64,000 bases of DNA from Pseudomonadota bacterium (GTDB taxonomy: Bacteria; Pseudomonadota; Alphaproteobacteria; Rhizobiales; Rhizobiaceae): the NCBI GenBank assembly GCA_020161665.1, contig JAIUPA010000043.1, positions 124,001 to 188,000 on the forward strand. The letters are read 5' to 3'. Every line of letters starts with the position of its first letter. Position 1 is the stretch's first letter. Below, one piece after another: positions 44,678 to 53,071 of the stretch. The position numbers and the translations under genes were made by a program. Below the pieces are notes generated by a model. It ran no database searches. It was not told the origin of the DNA and saw nothing but the letters and a program-made list of their open reading frames with translations.

Positions 44678-45502
44678 ATGCGACGCTATTCCGCTTTCCG
44701 GCATCTTTCGGTCAGGCTTGCCGCCGTTGTGGCGGCGCTGCCCCTGTCCGGTTGCCTTTTCGTGACCGATACCTCACGAACCAATGCGGATGTTTTCGTT
44801 TCGGAAACCTGGCCCACCTTTTATCAGCCGCAGCCGCCAAAGCCGGGTCCAGCCCCGCCGAAAACGCCGCTCGGCAAGGCCGTGGCGGAGTTGCCGGGTG
44901 GCGAGTTCGTTCGAACGACCGTCAATGATATTTTCGGCCTGCCCGTTTCCTCACCCTTGACCGGCGCGCAGTATGGCGACCTGCGCGATGGCGACCGCAC
45001 GGTGCCCGCTTTGCCGCTGGACCGTATCGATCCGCGCTATCTGCGTCAGGAAGTCGATTACCCGACGCGCGAAAAGCCCGGCACGGTGGTGGTCGATACC
45101 AAGGCGCGCTTCCTCTATTTCATCGAGCCGGGTGGCAAGGCAATCCGTTATGGGGTGGGTCTCGGCCGTGATGGCTACGCCTGGAGCGGGCGCGGCGTGA
45201 TCCAGTCCAAATCGAAATGGCCGCGCTGGACACCGCCAAACGAAATGGTGGATCGCCAGCCGGATCTCAAATCCGTGTCAGCCGCACGCGGCGGCGCGGT
45301 GCCGGGCCTGAATAATCCGCTCGGCGCACGCGCGCTCTACATCTTCAAGGATGGCAAGGATACGCTCTATCGCATCCACGGCACGCCGGACTGGCAATCG
45401 GTCGGCAAGGCAACGTCCTCCGGTTGCGTGCGCATGTTCAATCAGGATGTCATCGATCTCTTTGATCGCGTGACACCGAAGTCGGAGATCGTCGTGATCT
45501 GA
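44678..45502 (+). CDS. L,D-transpeptidase (YkuD family), lipoprotein type
   Basis: The 274-residue protein has a signal with lipobox LSGC (AALPLSGCLF), a proline-rich stretch, then a YkuD domain: GTVVVDTKARFLYFIEPGGKAIRYGVGLGRDGYAWSGRGVIQSKSKWPRWTPP and the catalytic HGT...SSGCVRM (His and Cys). Such enzymes make 3-3 cross-links in peptidoglycan or attach proteins to it. A close paralogue follows at 45640. The start at 44678 is the first ATG giving a full signal; the ribosome site is weak. Confidence 0.92.
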   Translation: MRRYSAFRHLSVRLAAVVAALPLSGCLFVTDTSRTNADVFVSETWPTFYQPQPPKPGPAPPKTPLGKAVAELPGGEFVRTTVNDIFGLPVSSPLTGAQYGDLRDGDRTVPALPLDRIDPRYLRQEVDYPTREKPGTVVVDTKARFLYFIEPGGKAIRYGVGLGRDGYAWSGRGVIQSKSKWPRWTPPNEMVDRQPDLKSVSAARGGAVPGLNNPLGARALYIFKDGKDTLYRIHGTPDWQSVGKATSSGCVRMFNQDVIDLFDRVTPKSEIVVI

Positions 45503-45580
45503 TCACGCCGCGACACATCACGGTGATGTGTTGCCTTGGCGATGGTGGCTTTGTGCTGGCGGGTTTATGCATGCGCTTGC

Positions 45581-45606
45581 GGAACCAAACCCGGTTCCTT
45601 TGCGTT
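45581..45606 (+). promoter_or_regulatory. EcfG-type promoter for the second L,D-transpeptidase
   Basis: GGAAC at 45581-45585 and CGTT at 45603-45606 with 17 bases between, the same spacing as in the csbD promoter at 8894. The start codon of the second L,D-transpeptidase lies 33 bases after the -10 element. This would place one of the paired transpeptidases, but not the first, under the general stress response. It also argues against the in-frame start upstream at 45523. Confidence 0.72.
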
Positions 45607-45639
45607 GAACCCAAAATACAACGAGAGCATCCCCGCCCC

Positions 45640-46344
45640 ATGCAAGACGTCTCCTTCCCGCGTCGCCGATTTCTGATGTTGACCGCCGTGACGGCCTCCG
45701 CCGCGCTGGCCGGTTGCACCACCTCCGTCAGCCCCGTTCGTCCAGCCGTAGCCGCCATGCCGGTCGTGCCGCCACCGCCACGCGGGCGCTCGCCCGAACT
45801 GGATGCCATGTACGGAACCATCACCGACGGCGGTTATGTCATTCCGGCTGTTCCCTACTGGAAAATCGACCCGCGCTTTTATCGCCAGCAGGTCGTGGAC
45901 CCGACCGGCGAACGGCCCGGCACCATCGTTGTCGATACGCCGTCGCGCTTCCTCTATCTGGTCGAGCCGGGTGGAACGGCGATGCGTTACGGCGTCGGCA
46001 TTGGTCGTGATGGCTTTGCCTGGGGTGGTGAAGGCGTCATCCAATGGCGTCAGAAGTGGCCGAAATGGACCCCGCCGGATGAAATGATCGCCCGTCAGCC
46101 CGAGCTTGCCAAATATTCGGCAGACAATGGCGGCATGCCGCCGGGGCTTACCAATCCGCTTGGCGCGCGCGCCCTCTACATTTTCCAGAATGGTCAGGAC
46201 ACGCTCTACCGTCTGCACGGCTCGCCCGAATGGAATTCCATCGGCAAGGCGGCATCATCGGGATGCGTGCGTTTGATGAACCAGGATATTCTGGATCTTT
46301 ATGATCGCGTTCCCACCAAGGCGCGCATTCTGGTCTGGCAATAA
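45640..46344 (+). CDS. L,D-transpeptidase (YkuD family), Tat-lipoprotein type
   Basis: The 234-residue protein starts MQDVSFPRRRFLMLTAVTASAALAGC: a twin-arginine motif (FPRRRFLML) and a lipobox (LAGC), so it appears to be exported folded and then lipidated. The YkuD domain ends in HGSPEWNSIGKAASSGCVRLMNQDILDLYDRV with catalytic His and Cys. It is closely similar to the upstream protein over the whole domain (shared YFIEPGG/YLVEPGG, KWP-WTPP, NPLGARALYIF). ATG 45640 fits the promoter and signal. It probably cross-links or modifies peptidoglycan in stress. Confidence 0.92.
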   Translation: MQDVSFPRRRFLMLTAVTASAALAGCTTSVSPVRPAVAAMPVVPPPPRGRSPELDAMYGTITDGGYVIPAVPYWKIDPRFYRQQVVDPTGERPGTIVVDTPSRFLYLVEPGGTAMRYGVGIGRDGFAWGGEGVIQWRQKWPKWTPPDEMIARQPELAKYSADNGGMPPGLTNPLGARALYIFQNGQDTLYRLHGSPEWNSIGKAASSGCVRLMNQDILDLYDRVPTKARILVWQ

Positions 46345-46359
46345 GCCTGCGAAAAGCAA

Positions 46360-46812
46360 TCAGTCGTGCGCGGTCATGAGATGATCGCGCAGGCTTTTCA
46401 ATTCGTTGCGCAGCTTTGACATGTCATCGTAGCTGCACCCGGTCGCGGCCCCGATCGCAGCCATGACATCCAGAGCCTTCGGCTTGAGGGCGGCACCGGC
46501 CTCGGTCAGTGAGATTTTCACTTGCCGTTCGTCCTTGCTGCCACGGCGGCGCGTGACATAGCCCGCCTGTTCAAGGCGCTTGAGAAGCGGCGAGAGCGTG
46601 CCCGAATCAAGATTGAGCTTCTCGCCCAGCGACTTGACCGGCTGATGATCCGTTTCCCAGAGCGCCATCATCGCCAGATATTGCGGGTAGGTGAGGCCAA
46701 GTGGGTCAAGAAGCGGTTTGTATCGGCGGCTGAGGGCAAGAGAGGCACCATAAAGGGCGAAGCATAACTGGCTTTCCAGCCTGAGATCCTTCTCTCGATC
46801 AGCTTTATCCAT
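46360..46812 (-). CDS. ohrR: organic hydroperoxide sensor OhrR (MarR family)
   Basis: The 150-residue MarR-family protein has the OhrR sensing cysteine early (C17 in QLCFALYGASLALSRRYKPLL), the LGLTYPQYLAMMALWE segment, and the winged helix LGEKLNLDSGTLSPLLKRLEQAGYVTRRRGSKDERQVKISLTEAG. OhrR represses ohr until its cysteine is oxidised by organic hydroperoxide. It is divergent from ohr with an operator-like palindrome between them. Confidence 0.95.
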   Translation of the reverse strand: MDKADREKDLRLESQLCFALYGASLALSRRYKPLLDPLGLTYPQYLAMMALWETDHQPVKSLGEKLNLDSGTLSPLLKRLEQAGYVTRRRGSKDERQVKISLTEAGAALKPKALDVMAAIGAATGCSYDDMSKLRNELKSLRDHLMTAHD

Positions 46813-46926
46813 GTGAAGTGTCCTGCGGCAGATGTCGTCGGTCGGCTTGTCAAATTTTTGGAAACGAACCGTTCGCTAATTCAAGCAGGTACAACGCTGC
46901 GTGGCAATGGATAATATGAATTGCAA

Positions 46927-46939
46927 ACAATTAAATTGT
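46927..46939. promoter_or_regulatory. putative OhrR operator
   Basis: ACAATTAAATTGT is a perfect inverted repeat (ACAATT-A-AATTGT) in the AT-rich 183-base gap between ohrR and ohr, 57 bases before the ohr start. The ACAATT/AATTGT half-sites match published OhrR boxes, and symmetry and place fit a site shared by both genes. Confidence 0.72.
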
Positions 46940-46995
46940 GTACTACATAAAATTCAGGAGCAGGAACAGGCCTGCAAGGAGAAAAGGAGAACACA

Positions 46996-47427
46996 ATGAG
47001 TGCGATTGTTTACACCACGTCTGCAACGGCTACGGGCGGTGGACGAAACCATGGCCATGCGGTCAGCGCCGATGGTGCGCTGGATGTGACGCTGACATTG
47101 CCGAAGGCGATGGGCGGCGATGGCGCCCCGGGTACAAATCCTGAGCAGCTTTTTGCCGCCGGATATTCCGCCTGCTTCCTTGGAGCCTTGCGCTTCGTGG
47201 CTGGAAAAAAGAAGGTTCAGCTTCCTGACAACGTTTCAGTGATCGCGGAAGTCGGGTTTGGCCCGCGCGAAGACGGAACCGGGTTCCGTGTTGAGCCGCG
47301 CATCTTCGTGGAACTGCCGGGTGTGGCGCGCGAGGTGGCTGAAGAGCTGGCCGCCGAAGCTCACATCGTCTGCCCTTACAGCCACGCTCTGCGCACGACG
47401 ACTGAAGTTGCCGTCACCGTCCGGTAA
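46996..47427 (+). CDS. ohr: organic hydroperoxide resistance protein Ohr
   Basis: Ohr is a thiol peroxidase that reduces organic and lipid hydroperoxides. The 143-residue protein has the two active cysteines, C60 (AAGYSACFLGALRFVA) and C126 (AHIVCPYSHALR), and the family's opening YTTSATATGGGRNHGHAVSADGALDVTLTLPKAMGG. AAAGGAG precedes ATG 46996. It is regulated by the neighbouring ohrR. Confidence 0.97.
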   Translation: MSAIVYTTSATATGGGRNHGHAVSADGALDVTLTLPKAMGGDGAPGTNPEQLFAAGYSACFLGALRFVAGKKKVQLPDNVSVIAEVGFGPREDGTGFRVEPRIFVELPGVAREVAEELAAEAHIVCPYSHALRTTTEVAVTVR

Positions 47428-47697
47428 GCATCATCCGTTTTCCGGTCTGCCGCATGGTCCCTGCGGCGGGCCGGACAGCGAAATCAGGCCTTGGCGAAGC
47501 GCGTCGGCATCCATCGTGGCCAACTCGGCTTCGATTTTTGCGTGTAGTGACCAGCAGGCGGGCAGGGCAAGGACAAGCCGTTTCGCGGATGCCTGCAAGG
47601 CGTTGAACTGACAATGACACGCACGTATTGCAGTGCGTGGCGAACTATGTGCCTAATACATCTCGGGGATGTCAGTGTCCGTGTTTGAGGGGTAGGC

Positions 47698-48480
47698 ATG
47701 ACGGAGCGTTTCGGACAGTTCGTCTGGTATGAATTGATGACGGGTGACGTTCCGGCGGCGCTGGAATTTTACAAGGCCGTGGTCGGGTGGGAAGCGCAGA
47801 CCTTTCCGGACCCGGCCATGGACTACACGCTTCTGAGAGTTCCGGGTGAGGCCGCCGCTGTGGGTGGCGCGATGACCCTGCAGCCGATCCATGAAGAGCA
47901 GGGCATTCCTCCGAACTGGACCGGCTATATCGAGGTCGATGATGTCGATCTTGTCTGCGCCGATATTGTGATGCTGGGTGGTTCGATCCGCCGCCAGCCG
48001 GATGAAATTCCAGGCGTCGGACGCTTCGCCGTCGCCGCCGACCCGCAAGGGGCCGTCTTCATCATCTTCCGCCCGACGCCGATGGACGAGCCGCCACCGC
48101 CGCTTTTGCCGCATCTGAACGGCACGATTGGCTGGCATGAGCTTTATTGTGCCGACCCGCAGGCCATCTTCCCCTTCTATGAGAAGCTGTTTGGCTGGGA
48201 GGCGCATGAGGTTGTCGATGCCGGTGTTCCGGGAGAGGTTCTGCTCTTTTCCATCCGCGGCGGCATTTGCGGCAGCATCGCCCGCATCCCGGAAGGCATG
48301 ACCATGCCGTTCTGGACCTTCTACGTCACCGTGGATTCGCTGGAGCGAGCCGCAGCCATCGTTACAGAACAGCGCGGCAAGGTGCTTCTCGGGCCGGTGG
48401 AAATTCCCGGCGGCAGCGAGATCCTGCATTGTCTCGACCCGCAAGGGGCCTTCTTCTCGCTTGTCGCCGGGGAGTGGTAG
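47698..48480 (+). CDS. VOC (glyoxalase/bleomycin-resistance) fold protein, two-domain
   Basis: The 260-residue protein is a tandem of two VOC domains: GQFVWYELMTGDVPAALEFYKAVVGWEAQ...DPQGAVFIIFRP and GTIGWHELYCADPQAIFPFYEKLFGWEAHEV...DPQGAFFSLVAGEW. Each half has the W-E pattern but the His/Glu metal ligands are only partly kept. Proteins of this layout are annotated as glyoxalase-like. GAGGGG lies upstream of ATG 47698. Substrate unknown. The 270-base gap before it shows nothing clear. Confidence 0.87.
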   Translation: MTERFGQFVWYELMTGDVPAALEFYKAVVGWEAQTFPDPAMDYTLLRVPGEAAAVGGAMTLQPIHEEQGIPPNWTGYIEVDDVDLVCADIVMLGGSIRRQPDEIPGVGRFAVAADPQGAVFIIFRPTPMDEPPPPLLPHLNGTIGWHELYCADPQAIFPFYEKLFGWEAHEVVDAGVPGEVLLFSIRGGICGSIARIPEGMTMPFWTFYVTVDSLERAAAIVTEQRGKVLLGPVEIPGGSEILHCLDPQGAFFSLVAGEW

Positions 48481-48525
48481 CGCTTATCCATCCGGACATG
48501 CGCCAAAACGCAGCCAAGCTTTCCT

Positions 48526-49377
48526 TCAGATGGCGTTGGCCAGCCGGTCCTCGATATAGAGTTCGCGAAGCCGCGCCGTCAGCGGGCCGGGCTTGCCGGT
48601 GCCCACAGGCTCACCGTCGATTGCGACCACGGGCATGATGAGCGCTGTCGCCGATGACAGGAACACTTCCGCCGCATTCTTCGCTTCCTCAATGGTGAAG
48701 GCGCGTTCCTCAACCTTGATCTGCGCCTTGCGGGCAATATCCATCAGCGAGGCGCGGGTAATGCCGTGCAGCAGCGCGTTGGAAAGCTCGCGCGTCACCA
48801 CAACGCCGTCCTTCGTCACGATATAGGCGTTGGAAGAGCCCGCTTCCGTTACCTTGCCATCCTCGATGAATAGCACATCTTCCGCCCCGCGCTCATGCGC
48901 TTCCATCTTGGCCAGCGACGAATAGAGAAGCTGCACCGTCTTGATCTGGCGGTTGACCCAGCGGCCTTCCGGCATGGAAATGACGCCGATGCCGGTCTGC
49001 CACTTCGGATTGTCGAGCACGTTGCGCGCCTGCGTGTACATCACGAAGGTCGGCGTGAGGTTCGGCGAATAGATAAAATCGCGATCCTCCGCGCCGCGCG
49101 AAATCTGCAGGTAGATCGCACCATCGGTGAAGTTGTTGCGCTCTGCGATTTCGCGGTGAAGCGCCAGAAGCTCGTCACGCGTCACCGGGCAGGGGATGTT
49201 GAGTGACGCCAGCGAGCGGGCCAGCCGCGCCGCATGGCCTTCGAAATCGATGAGCTTGCCGCCGACCATGGCGGTCACTTCATAGATCGCATCCGCAAAG
49301 GTGAAACCGCGGTCGAAGACGGAAATCTGGGCATTGACCTCATCGACCCATTCCCCGTTCACATAGACAATTCTCAT
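48526..49377 (-). CDS. dat: D-amino acid aminotransferase
   Basis: The 283-residue fold-IV PLP enzyme begins MRIVYVNGEWVDEVNAQISVFDRGFTFADAIYEV, with the PLP lysine K146 in NRQIKTVQLLYSSLAKMEAHERGAEDVLFIEDGKVTEAGSSNAYIV, as in D-alanine transaminase rather than branched-chain transaminase. It would interconvert D-alanine, D-glutamate and their keto acids, feeding peptidoglycan. ATG 49377 is chosen; the 20 extra residues from 49437 have no match. A second fold-IV enzyme of another branch is at 53072. Confidence 0.92.
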   Translation of the reverse strand: MRIVYVNGEWVDEVNAQISVFDRGFTFADAIYEVTAMVGGKLIDFEGHAARLARSLASLNIPCPVTRDELLALHREIAERNNFTDGAIYLQISRGAEDRDFIYSPNLTPTFVMYTQARNVLDNPKWQTGIGVISMPEGRWVNRQIKTVQLLYSSLAKMEAHERGAEDVLFIEDGKVTEAGSSNAYIVTKDGVVVTRELSNALLHGITRASLMDIARKAQIKVEERAFTIEEAKNAAEVFLSSATALIMPVVAIDGEPVGTGKPGPLTARLRELYIEDRLANAI

Positions 49378-49499
49378 ATCCGTTCGTCCCGTCGAGCATT
49401 TCCAGCAAAAGCGCAAGGCGGTTTTGCGTCCGGACAATGCGTGAAAATAAAGACTGAGAGGAGTTCAGTGTTTCCGGGAAACGCTGAACTTCTCGAGGC

Positions 49500-51071
49500 T
49501 CAGCGCTTCAGGCTGCCGAGAATGCCGCGAATGATGGCCCGGCCGACCTGCGTCGCCACCGTGCGGGCGGCACTCTTCATCGCCGCTTCGATCACCGTTT
49601 CGCGCTGATAACCGCTGGTGCGGGTGCGCGGCTTGGAAGCAGGCTCTTCGCTCGTCTTGTCATTGCCAAAGCCCGGCAGCGACCAGCGCCCGCCAGCAGA
49701 CCCTTCCTGCACGCCATCGCGCTGGCGCTGTTCGGCGGCTTCCTTCTGGGCTGCCGCTTCAGCGGCCTTTTCGGCGCGGGCATTGAGGATTTCGAAGGCC
49801 GATTCGCGGTCGATGTCCTTGTCATACTGACCGGCAATCGGGCTCATGGCGATGATCGAGGCGCGCTCGGCATCCGTCACCGGGCCGATGCGGCCAGACG
49901 GCGGGCGGATCAGCGTGCGCTCCACCATGGAGGGAATGCCCTTGCCTTCCAGCGTCGAAACCAGCGCTTCACCCGTGCCAAGCGTGGTGATCGTCTTGGC
50001 CGCATCAAAGGCCGGATTGGGACGGAAGGTTTCGGCTGCCGTCTGCACGGCCTTCGTCTCGCGCGGGGTGTAGGCGCGCAGCGCGTGCTGCACGCGGTTG
50101 CCAAGCTGGGCGAGCACCGTTTCCGGCACATCAAGCGGATTCTGCGTCACGAAGTAAACGCCAACGCCCTTGGAGCGGATGAGGCGAACCACCTGTTCAA
50201 CGCGCTGCACCAGAACCTTCGGCGCATCGGTGAAAAGAAGGTGGGCTTCATCGAAGAAGAACACCAGACGCGGGCGTTCCGGATCGCCCACTTCCGGCAG
50301 TTCCTCGAAGAGTTCCGAGAGAAGCCAGAGCAGGAAGGTCGCGTAAAGGCGCGGGTTCATCATCAGCTTTTCAGCCGCCAGAACGGAAATCGCGCCGCGA
50401 CCGTCATGGGTGGTGCGCATGATGTCGCGAATGTCGAGCGCCGGTTCACCGAAGAAATATTCGGCACCCTGCTGTTCCAGCACCAGAAGGCCGCGCTGCA
50501 GCGAGCCGACGGAGGCCTTGGAAATCAGGCCGTACTGGCTGGAAAGCTCGCTCGCGTGCTCGCCCATGTAATTGAGAAGGGCCTGGAAGTCCTTCAGATC
50601 GAGCAGCGGCAGCCCGGCCTGATCGGCAATCTTGAAGGCAATGTTGAGAACGCCTTCCTGCGCTTCCGAGGCATCCATCAGGCGGGCGAGAAGCAGCGGC
50701 CCCATTTCCGCGATGGTGGTGCGAACGCGGTGGCCCTTTTCACCGTAAAGGTCCCAGAAGAGCACCGGAAATTCCTGAAACTCGTAATCGGTGAGACCGA
50801 TCTGCTGGGCGCGCTTCAAAAGGAAATCCTTCGGCTCCCCCTTGGCGGCGATGCCGGAGAGATCGCCCTTGATGTCGGAGCAGAACACCGGCACCCCGGC
50901 ATTGGAAAAGCCTTCGGCCAGAACCTGCAGCGTCACGGTCTTGCCGGTGCCGGTGGCCCCGGTAATCAGCCCGTGGCGATTGCCGAACTTGAGGTCGAGA
51001 TACTCGCCCTTGTTGAGGCTGTCGTCGGGATTGCGGCTGCTGCCGAGATAAAGCTTGCCGTCCTGAAGCAT
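49500..51071 (-). CDS. HerA-like (DUF853) ATPase
   Basis: The 523-residue protein has Walker A HGLITGATGTGKTVTLQVLAEGFSNAGVPVFCSDIKGDLSGIA and Walker B RPRLVFFFDEAHLLFTDAP, with VRLIRSKGVGVYFVTQNPLDVPETVLAQLGNRVQHALRAYTPRE, the arginine-finger region of HerA-FtsK helicases. The C-terminal 100 residues are a charged, low-complexity tail (AEKAAEAAAQKEAAEQRQRDG). Members of this family (DUF853) are abundant in Proteobacteria; biological role is unsettled. No NurA nuclease or SIR2 partner is nearby. Confidence 0.9.
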   Translation of the reverse strand: MLQDGKLYLGSSRNPDDSLNKGEYLDLKFGNRHGLITGATGTGKTVTLQVLAEGFSNAGVPVFCSDIKGDLSGIAAKGEPKDFLLKRAQQIGLTDYEFQEFPVLFWDLYGEKGHRVRTTIAEMGPLLLARLMDASEAQEGVLNIAFKIADQAGLPLLDLKDFQALLNYMGEHASELSSQYGLISKASVGSLQRGLLVLEQQGAEYFFGEPALDIRDIMRTTHDGRGAISVLAAEKLMMNPRLYATFLLWLLSELFEELPEVGDPERPRLVFFFDEAHLLFTDAPKVLVQRVEQVVRLIRSKGVGVYFVTQNPLDVPETVLAQLGNRVQHALRAYTPRETKAVQTAAETFRPNPAFDAAKTITTLGTGEALVSTLEGKGIPSMVERTLIRPPSGRIGPVTDAERASIIAMSPIAGQYDKDIDRESAFEILNARAEKAAEAAAQKEAAEQRQRDGVQEGSAGGRWSLPGFGNDKTSEEPASKPRTRTSGYQRETVIEAAMKSAARTVATQVGRAIIRGILGSLKR

Positions 51072-51304
51072 GATGCGCTTAACGCCTCCTCGAAGGGCGG
51101 GGGTGGGGCAAAGCTGCCCGTCCGGCCTTTTTCATTGATTCATCATCCACGTCTTATAAGGACAGAGCGGTGTGGGGACAATGTGTTCGCGCATGCGTCC
51201 TTGCCGCATATCCGGCATTTCAGGCCCGCCACATCTCAAGGCATACTTGTCTTTGGCGAAAACTTGAATTACCTTGACGTTCACGTAAATAACGGAGGAA
51301 TTCC

Positions 51305-51694
51305 ATGAACGATATCATCTCCCAGATTGCCGAGCGCACCGGGATCAGCCCGGAGCTTGCGGAAAAGGCCGTTGGCATGATGCTGGGCTTCCTCCAGCGC
51401 GAAGCCGATGACGGCCCGGTCACCAAGATGATCGAAGCCTTTCCGGGCGCGACGGAACTCGTCGCCAAGTATAACGGTGAAGGTCAGGGCAAGGGTCTGC
51501 TCGGCGGCCTCATGAGCGCCATCGGTGGCGGCGGCATCATGGGCCTCGGCCAGCAGCTGATGTCTCAGGGTCTCGGCATGAGCGAAATCGGCACGCTGGC
51601 GCGCGAAACCATCGCCGTTGGTCGCCAGTATGCGGGTGACGAAGTGGTCGATAACGTGATCGCCTCGGTCCCCGGCCTCAAGCAGTTCGCCTGA
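51305..51694 (+). CDS. conserved hypothetical protein
   Basis: The 129-residue protein is helical and glycine-rich in the middle: MNDIISQIAERTGISPELAEKAVGMMLGFLQREADDGPVTKMIEAFPGATELVAKYNG...GLLGGLMSAIGGGGIMGLGQQLMSQGLGMSEIGTLARETIAVGRQYAGDEVVDNVIASVPGLKQFA. It resembles DUF2267/DUF2780-like proteins in layout, but I cannot name the family firmly. No signal peptide. GGAGGA precedes ATG 51305. The 233-base gap upstream, divergent from the HerA-like gene, contains TTGACG at 51274 but no clear -10. Confidence 0.75.
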   Translation: MNDIISQIAERTGISPELAEKAVGMMLGFLQREADDGPVTKMIEAFPGATELVAKYNGEGQGKGLLGGLMSAIGGGGIMGLGQQLMSQGLGMSEIGTLARETIAVGRQYAGDEVVDNVIASVPGLKQFA

Positions 51695-51817
51695 AACCAA
51701 TGAATGCCTTCGGGCAGAGCGGTCCTCGAGTTCCCCTTCTCCCCGCGAGCGGGGCGAGGGGGAGGAGAGGCTGGTGATTGCCGCAAGAGGCAATGCAAGG
51801 ACGTTGCAAGCCGTTTA

Positions 51818-51840
51818 AGCCCCCGGAGTGTTCGGGGGCT
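51818..51840 (+). terminator. hairpin, first of two copies flanking REP-like copy 4
   Basis: AGCCCCCG (51818-51825) pairs with CGGGGGCT (51833-51840). It is not followed by a T tract. A very similar stem with a T tract is found at 51983-52010, on the far side of the REP-like element. The bases before it (51730-51770) contain CTTCTCCCCGCGAGCGGGG, another small palindrome. Confidence 0.55.
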
Positions 51841-51870
51841 CAGGCTCCTGACAAAAGTCTCAAACCTCTC

Positions 51871-51949
51871 TTTTCGTCATGGTCGGGGTTGACCCGACCA
51901 TCCCAAATCTTCGGGTGATGGATCCTTGGGGCAAGCCCGAGGATGACGG
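51871..51949. repeat. REP-like intergenic palindrome, copy 4
   Basis: GGTCGGGGTTGACCCGACC at 51882-51900, then an imperfect second arm (CCTTGGGGCAAGCCCGAGG at about 51924-51942). Orientation is as in copy 1. It lies between two terminator-like hairpins and the convergent ends of the hypothetical gene and tam. Confidence 0.88.
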
Positions 51950-51982
51950 GAGTGGGTAAGGCAGGGTTTGTCATCAACCCTC

Positions 51983-52010
51983 AGCCCCCGGATCACTCCG
52001 GGGGCTTTTT
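51983..52010 (+). terminator. intrinsic terminator before tam
   Basis: AGCCCCCGGA (51983-51992) pairs with TCCGGGGGCT (51997-52006), loop TCAC, followed by a run of T residues (52006-52010). It ends rightward transcription of the 129-residue hypothetical gene. In the 320-base gap it is the third structured element after the first hairpin and REP-like copy 4. Confidence 0.8.
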
Positions 52011-52014
52011 GCGT

Positions 52015-52785
52015 TCAGGCCTTCACGGCAATGATGAAGATGCGCGGGAAGCGCAACAGGCGGCGGCCATCGGCCATCGGCGGATAGGCCTTGTCGATAC
52101 GGGCGCGATAGGCCTCCAGATAGGCATCCACATGCTCCGGCCCGGCGGCATCGAGATAGGGGCGAAGCCCGGTGCCCTTCACCCATTCGACAATCGCATC
52201 GGCGCTCGCCATCGGGTGGTTATAGATCGTGTGCCAAACATCGACGCGCTTGGCCTTCGGTCCCAAACGGTCGAAATAGGCGGAAGGGGCGGGCAGATGG
52301 GCGCGGCGCACGCGGCCCCCCTCAAAAGCGGGCGCCCAGGGGCCATCGGCCCCCGCCGCTTCCATCGAGACATGCGATGGCTCGCCGAGATTATCCGGCA
52401 TCTGGATCGCCAGAACGCCGCCCGGCTTCAAACCGTCCATCAGATGCGACAGTACGGAGAGATGATCCGGCACCCATTGGAAAACGGCGTTGGCGTACAG
52501 CAGATCGACCGGCTCTTCCGGCACCCAGGTTTCAAGGTCCGCCTTGAAGAAGGGCGTTTCCGGCAGGCGTTTGCGCGCGCCGATCAGCATGTTATCGTCG
52601 CTGTCCATGCCCGTGACGGCGGCAGCACCAAAGCGCTCGATCAGAAGCTCGGTGGAATTGCCGGGACCGCAGCCAAGGTCAATGGCGCGGCTCGCCTCGC
52701 CAAGCGGCACCTGCGCCAGCAGGTCGCGCGCCGGACGCGTCCGCTCATCCTCGAATTTCAGATATTGTCCGACCGACCACGCCAT
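52015..52785 (-). CDS. tam: trans-aconitate 2-methyltransferase
   Basis: The 256-residue protein is a SAM methyltransferase whose N-terminus [28 protein letters not shown] is diagnostic of Tam. The SAM site is [42 protein letters not shown]. Tam esterifies trans-aconitate, a side product that inhibits aconitase. It has ten-odd typical features of the family ([35 protein letters not shown]). It is divergent from the branched-chain aminotransferase, sharing a gap that holds a half REP element. Confidence 0.94.
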   Translation of the reverse strand: MAWSVGQYLKFEDERTRPARDLLAQVPLGEASRAIDLGCGPGNSTELLIERFGAAAVTGMDSDDNMLIGARKRLPETPFFKADLETWVPEEPVDLLYANAVFQWVPDHLSVLSHLMDGLKPGGVLAIQMPDNLGEPSHVSMEAAGADGPWAPAFEGGRVRRAHLPAPSAYFDRLGPKAKRVDVWHTIYNHPMASADAIVEWVKGTGLRPYLDAAGPEHVDAYLEAYRARIDKAYPPMADGRRLLRFPRIFIIAVKA

Positions 52786-52838
52786 GTTTTCCTCCCTTTC
52801 GATCCTTGATCTTCAAGTCGCTATTTCGATGATGGTTA

Positions 52839-52864
52839 GACGCCGGGGTCAAGCCCGACCATCC
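52839..52864. repeat. REP-like half element, copy 5
   Basis: One arm only: GGGGTCAAGCCCGACCATCC at about 52845-52864, similar to the second arm of the full copies. The other arm is missing and this arm's left side has decayed (CGCCGGGG instead of GGTCGGG). It lies in the 286-base divergent gap between tam and the aminotransferase gene. Confidence 0.7.
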
Positions 52865-53071
52865 GACAAGGCCCGTCAAACCGTGCCGGGGCTGCATCAG
52901 TTTTTGTGATGCATTCGTCACGCCAACGTTTTGATTTGGTGGAAATTTCTCCTGAATTGCCGTTTGCCCGCGCGGCCAGCGGCAAATCTTGTCCTGCTGG
53001 ACAAATTTGTTCTTGACCTTGCCCGGCCCGCTGGCCTTCAGTGCAAGCGAAAATGGCTTGGAGTCGAGAAA

